Notes: generated by a model not told the origin, from the letters alone. A DNA stretch of 64,000 nt from an uncultured Bacteroidales bacterium (GCA_900314725.1 OMWJ01000007.1:1-64000), one strand, 5' to 3'. Positions 43,007 through 52,704 are shown, counted from the first letter of the stretch. A program made the numbers and translations.

Positions 43007-44023
43007 ATGGCAAAAGAGCAGAATAATGGTAATGTGGAGAAATTGGAGAAACTAAAAGTTCTTCAGGCAGCATTAAGTAAAATAGAAAAGAGTTATGGTA
43101 AGGGTTCTGTGATGAAACTTGGAGATAAAACAATTCAACAAGTTGATGTCATACCTACAGGTAGTCTTTCTTTGGATATAGCTCTTGGAGTTGGAGGTTT
43201 GCCAAAGGGAAGAATAGTAGAAATATATGGTCCAGAGTCTTCTGGTAAAACAACTTTAGCTATTCATTGTATTGCAGAGGCACAAAAGAATGGCGGAATA
43301 GCTGCTTTCATAGATGCTGAACATGCTTTTGACAGTGTGTATGCTCAAAAACTTGGTGTTGATGTAGAAAATCTTTATATATCACAACCAGACAATGGCG
43401 AACAGGCTTTAGAGATTGCAGAAAACCTTATTTCTTCAGGAGCAATAGATATAATAGTAATAGACTCTGTTGCTGCTCTTACTCCAAAGAGTGAAATAGA
43501 AGGAGAAATGGGAGATAGCAAAATGGGATTACAAGCTCGTCTGATGTCTCAGGCTCTTAGAAAGATGACCTCAACAATAAGCAAGACAAAATGCTGTTGT
43601 ATATTTATCAACCAATTAAGAGATAAGATAGGAGTAATGTATGGCAATCCTGAGACAACAACGGGAGGTAATGCTTTGAAGTTCTACTCTTCTGTTCGTT
43701 TAGATATAAGAAAGATACAAACACTCAAGGATGGAGACAAACCATACGGTAATCGTGTGAGAGTAAAGATAGTAAAGAATAAGGTTGCTCCTCCTTTCAA
43801 GCAAGTGGAGTTTGATTTATTGTTTGGTGAAGGTATTTCCAAATTAGGAGAGATAATAGATGTAGCAGTAGAACATGATGTGATAAAGAAAAGCGGCTCT
43901 TGGTTCTCATACGGTGATACAAAGATAGGACAAGGAAGGGATTCTGTTAAACAATTGTTGCAAGATAATCCAGAACTTGAACAAGAAATAGAGGAAAAAG
44001 TAAGGGAAATTCTTTTACAGTAA
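43007..44023 (+). CDS. recA: Recombinase RecA
   Basis: 338 residues. Strand exchange and SOS co-protease. [14 protein letters not shown] near residue 26, P-loop GPESSGKTT at ~74-82, [10 protein letters not shown] near 103, [20 protein letters not shown] near 149, and [21 protein letters not shown] (L2) near 203. No LexA-box-like sequence is obvious upstream. A phased array, then a second terminator, follow it. Confidence 0.97.
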   Translation: MAKEQNNGNVEKLEKLKVLQAALSKIEKSYGKGSVMKLGDKTIQQVDVIPTGSLSLDIALGVGGLPKGRIVEIYGPESSGKTTLAIHCIAEAQKNGGIAAFIDAEHAFDSVYAQKLGVDVENLYISQPDNGEQALEIAENLISSGAIDIIVIDSVAALTPKSEIEGEMGDSKMGLQARLMSQALRKMTSTISKTKCCCIFINQLRDKIGVMYGNPETTTGGNALKFYSSVRLDIRKIQTLKDGDKPYGNRVRVKIVKNKVAPPFKQVEFDLLFGEGISKLGEIIDVAVEHDVIKKSGSWFSYGDTKIGQGRDSVKQLLQDNPELEQEIEEKVREILLQ

Positions 44024-44042
44024 AATCCTGATAAAAAAGAGT

Positions 44043-44148
44043 AAGTCTTTTGCATATAAACATCAAGACTTAGCAAAAAAAGATCAAGTTTTAAGAAAAA
44101 AAGATCAAGACTTTTTTTGCAGGAATCAAGACTTTTTATAATTTTATC
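44043..44148. repeat. 21-22 bp phased array, locus 5
   Basis: The clearest example. AAGTCTT at 44043, AAGACTT at 44065, AAGTTTT at 44086, AAGACTT at 44107 and AAGACTT at 44128; steps 22, 21, 21, 21. Nearly every unit ends with ATC, so TCAAG straddles the joints. GCAAAAAAAG and CTTTTTTTGC arms enclose the third unit. Convergent region between recA and yitT. Confidence 0.85.
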
Positions 44149-44180
44149 TAACCATCTGATTATATGGTTATAAAAACACA

Positions 44181-44220
44181 GAAGCGGACACTCTATATAG
44201 CAGAGTCCGCTTCTCTTTTT
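44181..44220 (+). terminator. Terminator between recA and yitT
   Basis: Stem GAAGCGGAC ... GTCCGCTTC with CTCT/AGAG extended by a bulged A, then CTTTTT. Usable on the + strand after the array. Confidence 0.75.
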
Positions 44221-44296
44221 AATGGTTTTGTTTAGTGTCGTTGCACCAAGGCCAACCAATCGTTAATCAAATTTTCTATATTGACCATTCATTAGA

Positions 44297-45103
44297 TTAT
44301 GCAGCTTGTGCAATTTCTTTTTCTTTCTTTTTCTTTGGTGGTGGAGGAACAATCATATCTATTATCTTACCTTCTATATAAACAAGGATGATTGAATAGA
44401 TAGGAAAACGGAAATCATGGTTGATTAAGAAAGAAGTACAAGAAATAGTTGTATCAACGATGATTACAAGTGTTCCAAGAGATATATTAGTGTATTTGTG
44501 GATAATCATAGATATAATATCACTTCCGCCAGATGTAGCACCTGCTTTAAATATCATACCAATACCAATACCATAGATAACACCAGCAATAACAGTGTTA
44601 AGCATATAATCAGGCATAAACCAGAAAGGTTCCATACCTAAGTTTTCTCTCTCAACTTTTAAAAATAGATTAGAAGCCCATGAATATTCACCATTTTGCA
44701 ATGAAGCTGTAGGATCTTTGCTAAACAATTCACCAATCTTTATAACAGGCTCGTATGCCAAATGAACTTCTACTAACCATATAACAAGAAAGCTTACAAT
44801 TACAGAAAGCATTGTTTTTATACCAAATTTAGGTCCAAGAACAATAAATCCTATAATAAATAAAGGTATATTCATTGCATAATAGTAGTAAGAAACTTTC
44901 CAAGGGAACAAAACATTTAATACATTTGACAAGCCTCCAACTCCACCTGGAGCAAGATTGTAAGGATATGCGAAGATAATGTCCGCTCCCACGTACAAAG
45001 CTGTTCCTATTATGATGAACAGATACGACTTAAAGAACTCTTTAGAACCAAATCTTTCTGAGCCTTCTTGTGCTAACCAACTTTTAAATTTGCTATTTGC
45101 CAT
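44297..45103 (-). CDS. YitT family membrane protein
   Basis: 268 residues with six predicted helices. The first (FIIIGTALYVGADIIFAYP), a PGGVGGLSNVLN loop typical of the family, a helix with LSVIVSFLVIWL, and GVIYGIGIGMIFKAGATSGG near 190 are diagnostic. The usual C-terminal DUF2179 ACT-like domain is absent; the protein ends in a Pro/Lys tail (PPPPKKKKEKE). Function unknown in the family. Transcribed toward recA. Confidence 0.88.
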   Translation of the reverse strand: MANSKFKSWLAQEGSERFGSKEFFKSYLFIIIGTALYVGADIIFAYPYNLAPGGVGGLSNVLNVLFPWKVSYYYYAMNIPLFIIGFIVLGPKFGIKTMLSVIVSFLVIWLVEVHLAYEPVIKIGELFSKDPTASLQNGEYSWASNLFLKVERENLGMEPFWFMPDYMLNTVIAGVIYGIGIGMIFKAGATSGGSDIISMIIHKYTNISLGTLVIIVDTTISCTSFLINHDFRFPIYSIILVYIEGKIIDMIVPPPPKKKKEKEIAQAA

Positions 45104-45177
45104 TTCTATCTTTTTATTTTTGTTATTAATTAATTTTCTTTTATTTACTTCCCAAATAAGTCTTAGAAATGAGTTTG

Positions 45178-45207
45178 CAAAAATAGTGCTTTTTTATAAT
45201 TTAGCAA
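45178..45207 (-). promoter_or_regulatory. Promoter of the yitT-family gene
   Basis: CAAAAATA at 45178-45185 reads TATTTTTG on the minus strand and CAA at 45205-45207 supplies TTG 19 bases upstream. Confidence 0.7.
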
Positions 45208-45354
45208 AATTAAACAATAAATAAGTCGTGTTAAATTATTTATTTAGCGTATCCATACGATTTAAAATCTGTTTATACATTACAAAACAAAGTAGTGAAA
45301 CAAAAATAAAGTGTAAATTTTCTTTATTTTTTTCTATTTCTATAGAAAATTTTT

Positions 45355-45557
45355 TATCTTTGCAATTGCTTATTGTTTAATGAGTGTCAGTCTTGAAACT
45401 TTTGCTTCGTAACTAAAATTAAAGAAAAGATAAAAAAGCGTTGTGCTTTAGAATAATCTGAAACACGTGTGATTTCACGCTTTTAGTGTATTAAAAAACT
45501 TGGTTGTAAAAGGAACAACCCCTTTTCTATGAAATCACGGAAAAGAAAACAAAGAAT
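45355..45557 (+). ncRNA. Structured leader before the TM2 gene (candidate RNA element)
   Basis: A -7 box TATCTTTG at 45355-45362 is followed by about 190 bases before the ATG at 45558, unusual for this genome. Pairings seen: AAAAGCG (near 45434) with CGCTTTT (near 45478); GTGATTTCA (45469-45477) with TGAAATCAC (45530-45538); and two that exclude each other, GGTTGT/ACAACC and AAAAGG/CCTTTT, around 45502-45526. This may be a cis-regulatory RNA or a separate small RNA. No known family was recognised. Confidence 0.5.
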
Positions 45558-45902
45558 ATGGAGCAGAATAAGGTGGATATGTTTATGATGACGAACAGAG
45601 ACAAGTTTAGTGTGGGTGATTTAATGATGGTAAAACAAAAATTAGAAGAACTTAGCGATGACAAGTTTATGGCTCTTCAAACATTGGATCTTAAAAGTCC
45701 AACAACATTATTAATTATTTCTATCTTGGTAGGAAGCCTTGGTATAGATAGATTTTTGTTAGGTGAAACAGGTTTAGGAGTTGCTAAATTACTTACAGGA
45801 GGTGCTTGCGGTATTTGGACAATAATAGATTGGTTTACCGTACAAGATAGAACAAAAAAATACAACTACAGAAAATTCTTAGAAGCAACAATGATGTTTT
45901 AA
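45558..45902 (+). CDS. TM2 domain protein
   Basis: 114 residues. N-terminal helical half (VDMFMMTNRDKFSVGDLMMV), then a TM2 domain: two membrane helices joined by the short turn with the DRF motif (SILVGSLGIDRFLLGETGLG, then TGGACGIWTIIDWF). TM2 proteins are small inner-membrane proteins of unclear role, often found beside DUF2752 as here. It lies behind the structured leader. Confidence 0.88.
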   Translation: MEQNKVDMFMMTNRDKFSVGDLMMVKQKLEELSDDKFMALQTLDLKSPTTLLIISILVGSLGIDRFLLGETGLGVAKLLTGGACGIWTIIDWFTVQDRTKKYNYRKFLEATMMF

Positions 45903-45907
45903 ATAGA

Positions 45908-46288
45908 ATGCAATCAAATATTGCAAGATTATGTAAGATGACAGGTATATTTTTACTTGTAGCATTGTATTTATGTTTCAGTAAATATATGCCTGTTGTT
46001 TGTATATTTAGGAAGATAACCAATATTCCCTGCGTTGGTTGTGGAAGTACAAGAGCATTGATTTGTCTATCAAAAGGAGAAATTACTGATGCATTATATT
46101 ATAATCCTGTAACAGTTATTTTGGCATTAGCCTTTCTTGTACTTGTATTTATTGTAGTAAAAGATATTTTTTGTAAGACAAATACGGCAGATAAGATTTT
46201 GCATAAACGCTTGAGTAAATTAGAATATGCAACAATTATTATAGTTTTTATTGCTAATTGGGTGTTTAATATAATAAAATTTAAGTAA
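45908..46288 (+). CDS. DUF2752 membrane protein
   Basis: 126 residues with three hydrophobic helices. The family motif NIPCVGCGSTRALICLSKGE lies near residues 37-56, with two Cys in CVGCG, and ALYYNPVTVI follows. DUF2752 proteins are small membrane proteins of unknown function, commonly linked to TM2 genes. Five bases after the TM2 gene, so co-transcribed. Confidence 0.88.
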   Translation: MQSNIARLCKMTGIFLLVALYLCFSKYMPVVCIFRKITNIPCVGCGSTRALICLSKGEITDALYYNPVTVILALAFLVLVFIVVKDIFCKTNTADKILHKRLSKLEYATIIIVFIANWVFNIIKFK

Positions 46289-46356
46289 GAAGTCAAAAGA
46301 AGTTCTACTTGCGAAATTCTCAATCACGAAGATTTAAACTTTTATAGCCTTTGTGG

Positions 46357-47307
46357 CTAATGAAGAATAAGGTTTGTATGTGGCTGAAGTTGTTGTTTCA
46401 ATTCAGCAATCTTTTCTTTATGTTGAGAATATAAAGTAGTATCTGAATTTAACGGTCTATGGTTTTGCATAGTCCAAAGTTTATAGAACAGTTTATTTAG
46501 TTCTTGTGTTTGAGAAGAAAAGTATGTTTGCGAAAGCTTTTCCCAAATGTAATTAACCGCTGTTGAATTAACGTGCAACATATCTTCTGCATAAAAACGA
46601 TAGTCTCTAAGTTCGTCCATTACTATTTCGTATGAAGGAAAATAAGAAACAAGGTCTTTTTTCTTCATTTCTTCTATAGCAAGAACAAGATGAGACTTGC
46701 TAACAAGATTATCTCTATATCCTTCTCGCCAATGTCGTATTGGAGAAAGAGTAAAAATGATTTTGTATTCTTTTTTGAAAACTGTTTTTATTGTTTGTAT
46801 AGCTTCCAATAAAGCTTTTGAAGATTCATTATAAGGAATAAGGCGTCTTTCTATAAGTTTATTATCTATTTTATGGCAGTTCCCCATAAGATAGTTCAAA
46901 GGCTTATACCAATAAGTCCAAGAAGTTCCAAGAGTTAAAAAGATATAATCAGACTGTTTTAGGAATTCGTGGTTTAGTTTTATACTTTTGTTGATTTTTT
47001 CTAAGCATTCTTCTTTTGTTTTTGCTCTATAATCACCATGAGCAGAGAAAAGGTAATAGTATTCATTGGAAAGGATTAAGTCTTCTTCACTAAAAAACTC
47101 TTGCTTTGCGATTCTGTTTAAGCAAGTGGCTATAGATAGAGGATTATATAGTATTCCAAATGGATTTTTTAGAGTATTGAAACCGCATATTTGAAACTTT
47201 CCTCCTATTTCATCAGTAAAACAAGAACCAATCAAAAGAATATTATCCTTATGAGAGATTTTACTATCAGAAGGTTTAATTTTGACCTCTGTAAAAAGAC
47301 CATTCAT
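46357..47307 (-). CDS. GSCFA domain protein
   Basis: 316 residues, no signal peptide. LLIGSCFTDEIGGKFQICGF near residue 25 is the GSCFA motif that names the family; NPFGILYNPLSI and LTLGTSWTYW follow, as well as FTLSPIRHWREGYRDN. The fold is related to SGNH hydrolases (Ser in GSCF, His in SPIRHWR), so an esterase-like activity is possible but unproved. Its start lies 9 bases after the kdsD stop, so it is in that operon. Confidence 0.9.
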   Translation of the reverse strand: MNGLFTEVKIKPSDSKISHKDNILLIGSCFTDEIGGKFQICGFNTLKNPFGILYNPLSIATCLNRIAKQEFFSEEDLILSNEYYYLFSAHGDYRAKTKEECLEKINKSIKLNHEFLKQSDYIFLTLGTSWTYWYKPLNYLMGNCHKIDNKLIERRLIPYNESSKALLEAIQTIKTVFKKEYKIIFTLSPIRHWREGYRDNLVSKSHLVLAIEEMKKKDLVSYFPSYEIVMDELRDYRFYAEDMLHVNSTAVNYIWEKLSQTYFSSQTQELNKLFYKLWTMQNHRPLNSDTTLYSQHKEKIAELKQQLQPHTNLILH

Positions 47308-47316
47308 ATTTATAAA

Positions 47317-48291
47317 CTATATTATTCCTTCTTTAATAAGGTCATGCAGATGAATTACTCCAAGATATTTTTTGTCATTATCAACAACCAAAAGAGAAGT
47401 TATTTGATTTTCTCTCATAATTTCTAAAGCCTTTACAGCAAAAGCATCATAAGAAATACATTTTGGTTGTTTTGTCATTATATCCTTAGCTAAGATATTA
47501 AGAGGTATAATGCTTTCTTGTTTGTTTAGCATTCTTCTAAGGTCGCCGTCAGTTATTATTCCTTCAACTATTCCATTATCAATAACAGCAGTAGTGCCTA
47601 ATCGTTTAGAAGTTATTTCCATTAACACTTCATTAAGAGGTGTATTAAGACTAACTTGAGGTTTTTCATTGTTGGGGTATATGTCGGCAACTTTAAGATA
47701 AAGTCTTTTTCCTAAAGAACCTCCTGGGTGATAACGAGCAAAGTCTTCTTTCGAAAAGCCTTTCATTTTTAAAAGAGCAACAGCCAAAGCGTCGCCTATA
47801 ACTAATTGTGCAGTTGTAGAACAAGTAGGAGCGAGATTATTAGGGTCTGCTTCTTCGCTTACATGGCAGTTTAGTACATAATCAGCACTTTTTGCAAGAA
47901 CGCTTTCTTCTTCTCCTACGATAGCAATCAAAGGAGATGATGTTGCTTTAATAAGAGGAACGAGAACTTTTATTTCTGGTGTGTTACCACTCTTTGAAAT
48001 ACAGATAACAATATCTTCTTTTTGTATCATTCCTAAATCTCCATGAATTGCATCAGCAGCATGCATAAAGATAGCAGGTGTTCCTGTGGAATTAAGGGTT
48101 GAAACAATTTTGTTAGCAATGTTCGCACTTTTTCCAATACCTGTTATTATAACTCTTCCTTTTGAATGATAAATGAGTTCAACAGCTTTGGAGAAATCAT
48201 CTGTAACATAGTTCGTAAGGTTTGAAATAGCTGACGCTTCTTGCTCAATTGTATGTTTTATTAAATTTTTTATGTCAAATATTTTGTCCAT
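47317..48291 (-). CDS. kdsD: Arabinose-5-phosphate isomerase (KpsF/GutQ/KdsD)
   Basis: 324 residues. Isomerises ribulose-5-P to arabinose-5-P for Kdo synthesis in LPS. SIS domain at ~30-190 with ITGIGKSANIANKIVSTLNS and the catalytic HAADAIHGDLGMI, and the HPGGSLGKRL end of the SIS part near residue 189. Two CBS domains then occupy ~205-324 (TAVIDNGIVEGIITDGDLRR and TSLLVVDNDKKYLGVIHLHD). A TAAATTTG -7 box for it lies at 48336-48343 on the minus strand. Confidence 0.93.
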   Translation of the reverse strand: MDKIFDIKNLIKHTIEQEASAISNLTNYVTDDFSKAVELIYHSKGRVIITGIGKSANIANKIVSTLNSTGTPAIFMHAADAIHGDLGMIQKEDIVICISKSGNTPEIKVLVPLIKATSSPLIAIVGEEESVLAKSADYVLNCHVSEEADPNNLAPTCSTTAQLVIGDALAVALLKMKGFSKEDFARYHPGGSLGKRLYLKVADIYPNNEKPQVSLNTPLNEVLMEITSKRLGTTAVIDNGIVEGIITDGDLRRMLNKQESIIPLNILAKDIMTKQPKCISYDAFAVKALEIMRENQITSLLVVDNDKKYLGVIHLHDLIKEGII

Positions 48292-48365
48292 ATTAAATAT
48301 TTTTAATACTTTTGTTTATCTAAAAGTAGGAGTTGCAAATTTATAAATATTTTTTGGTATAAGGA

Positions 48366-50588
48366 ATGAATGACAACGTAAAAAAATATGAAGGGATTGA
48401 TTTGTACGCTGAACTAAAAAGGATTTTCGGCTTTACAAATTTCAAGGGTTATCAAGAGAAAGTTATTAAAGACATCCTTAGTGGTAGGAATGTAATGGTC
48501 ATTATGCCTACGGGAGGAGGTAAAAGTTTATGCTATCAACTACCAGCTTTGCTAATGGATGGTACTGCAATAGTAATCTCTCCACTTATTTCTTTGATGA
48601 AAAATCAAGTGGATGCTATTCGACAGATGCTCAACGATGATTCAGTCGCTCATTTCTTGAACTCTTCTCTGTCCAAGCGAGAGATGGATACTGTGAAGAG
48701 TGATATAAGAAACAAAAGGACAAAACTATTATATGTTGCACCGGAATCCCTTACTAAACAAGATAATGTTGATTTCTTTTCTAAAATACAAATCTCTTTT
48801 TATGCAATAGATGAAGCTCACTGTATAAGTGAATGGGGACATGATTTTCGTCCAGAATATAGAAGGATAAGAGAAATAGCTAATAATATTGGTCAAAATG
48901 TTCCTCTTGTTGCTCTGACTGCTACTGCTACAGATAAAGTAAGACAAGATATAATAAAAAATCTTGAAATTCCAGATGCTGCTGTTTATATTGCATCTTT
49001 CAACCGTCCAAACCTATATTATGAGATAAGACCAAAACCACGAGATGAAAAAGATGTAATAAAGCAAATCCTACGTTTTATAAAAGATAATCAAAACAAA
49101 AGTGGTATAATATATTGTTTAAGCCGAAAGAAAGTAGAAGAAGTTGCTGAAATTCTTAACTTAAATGGAGTAAAAGCTTTGCCATATCATGCAGGTTTAG
49201 ATGCTTCAACAAGAGCTTTGAATCAGGATAAGTTTATTTTAGAAGAAATAAATGTTATTGTTGCAACTATTGCTTTTGGGATGGGAATAGATAAACCAGA
49301 TGTTCGTTATGTTATTCACTATGATATGCCAAGAAGTTTAGAGGGATATTATCAAGAAACAGGACGAGCAGGAAGAGATGGAGGAGAAGGGAAATGCATT
49401 GCTTTCTATTCAGAAAAAGATATAAATAAGTTAGAAAGGTTTCTTGTAGATAAGACAGTACCAGAAAGAGAAGTTGCAGCAGGTCTTATAGAAGCGACAA
49501 TGTCTTATACTGAAAGTGCTGTTTGTAGAAGAATAAACCTGTTAAAATACTTCGGAGAAGAATATCCAGAGGGTTCTTGTAATAATTGCGACAATTGTCT
49601 TCATCCAAAAACAAAAGTAAATTCAAAAGATGATATCATAGCTGTCATTGAATTAGTTTATGGAGTTAAACAGATGTTTAAAACTTCTCATCTTTTGGAT
49701 ATAATTATGGGAAGAAAGACAACTGCCATAAAAACGTGTAAGCATGATAAGTTAGAGTGGTTTGGTATTGGAGCAAACGACAAAGAACTTCATTGGAAAG
49801 CAGTTATTAGACAATGTATTTTGGAAGGTTTCCTTAGAAAAGATATTGAAAGTTATGGGCTTTTGAAGATACAGAAGGAAGGTTATAATTTTCTAAAAAA
49901 ACCTTATGACATACTTGTACCAGAAGACCATGATTATAATGAAGACATTGCAGAAGAAGAAGCAATAATGACTTCAAGCGGAGAGAGTGCCGCTGTTGAT
50001 AGCGTATTGTTCTCTATATTGAAAGACATACGAAATTCTATTGCACAAAAAGAAAAGTTACCGCCATACGTTATTTTTGAGGAGCGTTCTTTAAGTGATA
50101 TGACTATTCAGTATCCTACAACAATAGAAGAAATGAAAAATATCGTTGGTGTAGGAGAGGCTAAAGCAAAAAAATATGGGCAAGAGTTTTGTGATACTAT
50201 AAAAAGATATGTAGAAGATAATGATATAGAAAAGCCACAAGAAATGGTTGTAAAAAGCCTTGTCAATAAGAGTGGCTTGAAAGTATATATTATAAAAAGT
50301 ATAGACAAAAAACTTGCCTTAGAAGACATTGCTCGTGGCAAAGGTCTGACAATGGAAGAACTTCTAACAGAAATAGAGTCTATTATTTCTTCAGGAACAA
50401 AGTTAGATATATCCTATTATATTAATGAAGTAGTAGATCCTTATCATCAAGATGAAATCCTTGAATGTTTAAAAGAAATGGAAACAGACGATATTCAAGA
50501 GGTGATGGAAGAATTAGGTTATGATGAATACACAGAAGAAGAAGTCAGACTGATGAGAATACAGTTTATCTGTGAATATGGTCATTAA
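48366..50588 (+). CDS. recQ: ATP-dependent DNA helicase RecQ
   Basis: 740 residues. 3'-5' helicase for recombination and fork repair. Walker A MPTGGGKS at ~47-54, AIDEAHCISEWGHDFRPEY (motif II plus aromatic loop), ALTATATDKVRQDI, and PGRAGRDG-type QETGRAGRDGGEGKCIAFY (motif VI). The RecQ zinc site is visible (CRRIN, then CNNCDNCLHP). HRDC-like region IRNSIAQKEKLPPYVIFEER near 558, plus an extra ~100 residues at the end, as in Bacteroidota RecQ. Confidence 0.94.
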   Translation: MNDNVKKYEGIDLYAELKRIFGFTNFKGYQEKVIKDILSGRNVMVIMPTGGGKSLCYQLPALLMDGTAIVISPLISLMKNQVDAIRQMLNDDSVAHFLNSSLSKREMDTVKSDIRNKRTKLLYVAPESLTKQDNVDFFSKIQISFYAIDEAHCISEWGHDFRPEYRRIREIANNIGQNVPLVALTATATDKVRQDIIKNLEIPDAAVYIASFNRPNLYYEIRPKPRDEKDVIKQILRFIKDNQNKSGIIYCLSRKKVEEVAEILNLNGVKALPYHAGLDASTRALNQDKFILEEINVIVATIAFGMGIDKPDVRYVIHYDMPRSLEGYYQETGRAGRDGGEGKCIAFYSEKDINKLERFLVDKTVPEREVAAGLIEATMSYTESAVCRRINLLKYFGEEYPEGSCNNCDNCLHPKTKVNSKDDIIAVIELVYGVKQMFKTSHLLDIIMGRKTTAIKTCKHDKLEWFGIGANDKELHWKAVIRQCILEGFLRKDIESYGLLKIQKEGYNFLKKPYDILVPEDHDYNEDIAEEEAIMTSSGESAAVDSVLFSILKDIRNSIAQKEKLPPYVIFEERSLSDMTIQYPTTIEEMKNIVGVGEAKAKKYGQEFCDTIKRYVEDNDIEKPQEMVVKSLVNKSGLKVYIIKSIDKKLALEDIARGKGLTMEELLTEIESIISSGTKLDISYYINEVVDPYHQDEILECLKEMETDDIQEVMEELGYDEYTEEEVRLMRIQFICEYGH

Positions 50589-50616
50589 TTTTTATTATTT
50601 TTTTCTTTATTTTTGA

Positions 50617-52356
50617 TTAGGCTTCGCGCTGGCGAGTGCCCATACGAGCTTCTACTACATTAACCACGTAATCACCTAACTTCTCACACTCGTTCACAAG
50701 GTCTATGAAGATAGTCCCCTCGGCATAGGTGTAGAGGTGGTTGTTGACATCAACAATGTTCTGGGCTCTTAACTGATTACGACAGTTGTTGATGTTGTTC
50801 TCTATATCGAAAGTGAGATTAACATCGTAAGCCTCCTTGCGGCCACCCATCAGTTTGTTCATCTGGGTAAGAGCTTGATCTATGAGTTCCATCATTTTGT
50901 GAAGATCGCTGTACTGTTTCTCTATAAAATGATCTTCTCTCTTTGAATATTTACGATTGATAGTGCGAGCCATGTTGAAACAAGCATCACCTATAGATTC
51001 CAGTTCGCTAATCTCACGAAGCATAGCACGAATCTTGCCCTTTGTATCGTCAGAAAGGTGAGCGTCGCTAACGCTCTCAAGGTATTTGGCTATCTCAAAT
51101 TCCATGTTGTCGGAGATTCCTTCGTATTTCTCAATGCGTGCGTAAAGCTTGTTGAAATCAGCCTCGTTGTTCTTCTCCTTACTACGCTCGCTTGAAGAAC
51201 GATCAAGTAACTCCTGTACCATACCAAACATACGTTGCATTCTATTAGAGAAAGCTTGAATCTCTTTATGTGCTTCAAGTACGGAGAGTTCTGGGGTTTT
51301 CATAAAACCAGCTGTAATGAAATGTAGGCGGAAGTCCTCCTCCTCGTCCATCTTCTTAGGCTTGATGACCCAGCATACAAATTTCTCAATCTGAGGTATA
51401 AACCAAATGAGGATAGTTGCGTTGATGACATTGAAACCTGTGTGGAAGGCTGCCAACACAAAAGTTAGATATGTTTCTTTTGGCAGGCTGTTCATGTCTT
51501 GATGCATTACTCCGCCACCAACACGTTGTACCATCCATTCTATACCATCTACGAACCAGTAGAAGACCACGAGTATCCAAATGACGCCAAAGACGTTGAA
51601 GAACATATGAGCTAAGGCTGCTCGGCGTGCCTGTGTGTTGGCTGAAAGGGCAGCTAAGTTAGAGGTAATAGTAGTGCCGATATTCTCACCCAGTACTAAG
51701 GCAATACCCATAGAAATAGGCATAGCACCGCTACCGCATAGTAGCATGGTGATGGCCATTACTGCTGCTGAAGATTGCACACAGAATGTTAGTATACCGC
51801 CTAAGAATAAAAAAGTGAAAATAGTCCAATAGGAATGCATGTCGAACGATTTGAAGAATGACAATACGTTTTCGTTGTGTCCTAAATCCATAGCTTGGCC
51901 TGTAAGACGTAGCGTAGTTAGTCCCAAGATAAGCAATCCTAAACCAAAGAGAAAGTCGCCGATGTAGCGGTGCTTTTTCATATATATCATGATGATACCG
52001 ATAAAAAAGCTGACATAACTTACGATACTTATATCGAACGATGCACCTAAAGCCATAATCCAAGCTGTAAGCGTAGTGCCGATGTTGGCTCCCATTATGA
52101 CCGAGATAGCTTGTGCAAGAGTAAGTAAGCCGGCATTGACAAATGAAACAGTCATCACAGTAGTAGCCGTTGATGACTGTACAGAGGCTGTAACAATAGC
52201 GCCTGTTAATAATCCTGTAAAACGATTTGAAGTCATGGCTCCAAGTGCGTGTCGCAACTGTGGTCCAGCCATTTTTTGCAAGGCTTCACTCATAGACTTC
52301 ATACCAAACATAAGAAGTGCCAGTGAGCCAAGCATAGTGAATATTGTAAGTATCAT
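50617..52356 (-). CDS. Na/Pi cotransporter family protein with PhoU-like domain
   Basis: 579 residues. Two Na_Pi_cotrans repeats: QSSTATTVMTVSFVNAGLLT with GANIGTTLTAW near residues 60-95, and QSSAAVMAITMLLCGSG with GENIGTTITSN near 195-235. Eight or nine helices, then a C-terminal PhoU-like helical part (~345-579). It probably imports phosphate with Na+. Its composition is clearly different from its neighbours: sampled 60-base lines read 42-52 percent GC versus about 37 percent in recQ, with far more GGC/GCC/CTG-type codons, suggesting recent transfer. Confidence 0.9.
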   Translation of the reverse strand: MILTIFTMLGSLALLMFGMKSMSEALQKMAGPQLRHALGAMTSNRFTGLLTGAIVTASVQSSTATTVMTVSFVNAGLLTLAQAISVIMGANIGTTLTAWIMALGASFDISIVSYVSFFIGIIMIYMKKHRYIGDFLFGLGLLILGLTTLRLTGQAMDLGHNENVLSFFKSFDMHSYWTIFTFLFLGGILTFCVQSSAAVMAITMLLCGSGAMPISMGIALVLGENIGTTITSNLAALSANTQARRAALAHMFFNVFGVIWILVVFYWFVDGIEWMVQRVGGGVMHQDMNSLPKETYLTFVLAAFHTGFNVINATILIWFIPQIEKFVCWVIKPKKMDEEEDFRLHFITAGFMKTPELSVLEAHKEIQAFSNRMQRMFGMVQELLDRSSSERSKEKNNEADFNKLYARIEKYEGISDNMEFEIAKYLESVSDAHLSDDTKGKIRAMLREISELESIGDACFNMARTINRKYSKREDHFIEKQYSDLHKMMELIDQALTQMNKLMGGRKEAYDVNLTFDIENNINNCRNQLRAQNIVDVNNHLYTYAEGTIFIDLVNECEKLGDYVVNVVEARMGTRQREA

Positions 52357-52392
52357 CCAAATAAATGTTAGTTAATAATCTAAATTCGTTGC

Positions 52393-52400
52393 AAAGGTAA
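52393..52400 (-). promoter_or_regulatory. -7 box of the Na/Pi cotransporter gene
   Basis: CAAAGGTA reads TACCTTTG on the minus strand, 37 bases before the start codon. The -33 is not convincing. Confidence 0.5.
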
Positions 52401-52580
52401 CAAAAAAGTATGATATATTGAACTTAATTTATGAAACTTTTTTTGTGAGTCTGCCTATAAATTATTGAAATAATAGGAAAAATGAATAGGTAGCATGGAT
52501 ATATTTAGATGAAAAAAGGAATGTATCAAAATTTACGCATATTTTTCAAAATGATACAAGGTATATTCTATGTAGAAAAA

Positions 52581-52686
52581 AACTCTTCGTTTTGAGAAAA
52601 AAAGACTTGGTTTTAAATTTTTAAATCTTGATGTTTATAGTATAAAGAGTTGGTTTTAATTTTTTAAAACCAACTCTTTTTTTTGT
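52581..52686. repeat. 21-22 bp phased array, locus 6
   Basis: AACTCTT 52581, AAGACTT 52602, AAATCTT 52623, AAGAGTT 52645, arm AAAACCAACTCTT 52666; steps 21, 21, 22, 21. The last two units form the same 16 bp stem with TTTT loop as locus 1 (AAAGAGTTGGTTTTAA and complement), then eight T. Oriented so the T-run terminates + strand transcripts, although both neighbours are on the minus strand. Confidence 0.82.
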
Positions 52687-52704
52687 AGGATTAAATGATA
52701 ATTT

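Larger units (their letters stand above)
52357..52704. other. Intergenic region with promoter and array
   Basis: 348 bp between two minus-strand genes. It holds the Na/Pi promoter box and the phased array at 52581-52686; the ~170 bp between them are AT-rich with no ORF or hairpin that I could support. Confidence 0.65.

Noticed and set aside
27617..44148. Reading the phased arrays as CRISPR arrays.
   Set aside because: No identical direct repeats of 24-40 bp, no spacers of constant length between them and no cas genes; the unit is only 21-22 bp and mosaic.
43684..44259. 191-codon minus frame covering the recA end and array locus 5.
   Set aside because: Shadow of recA continued through repeat sequence; no start context or family.
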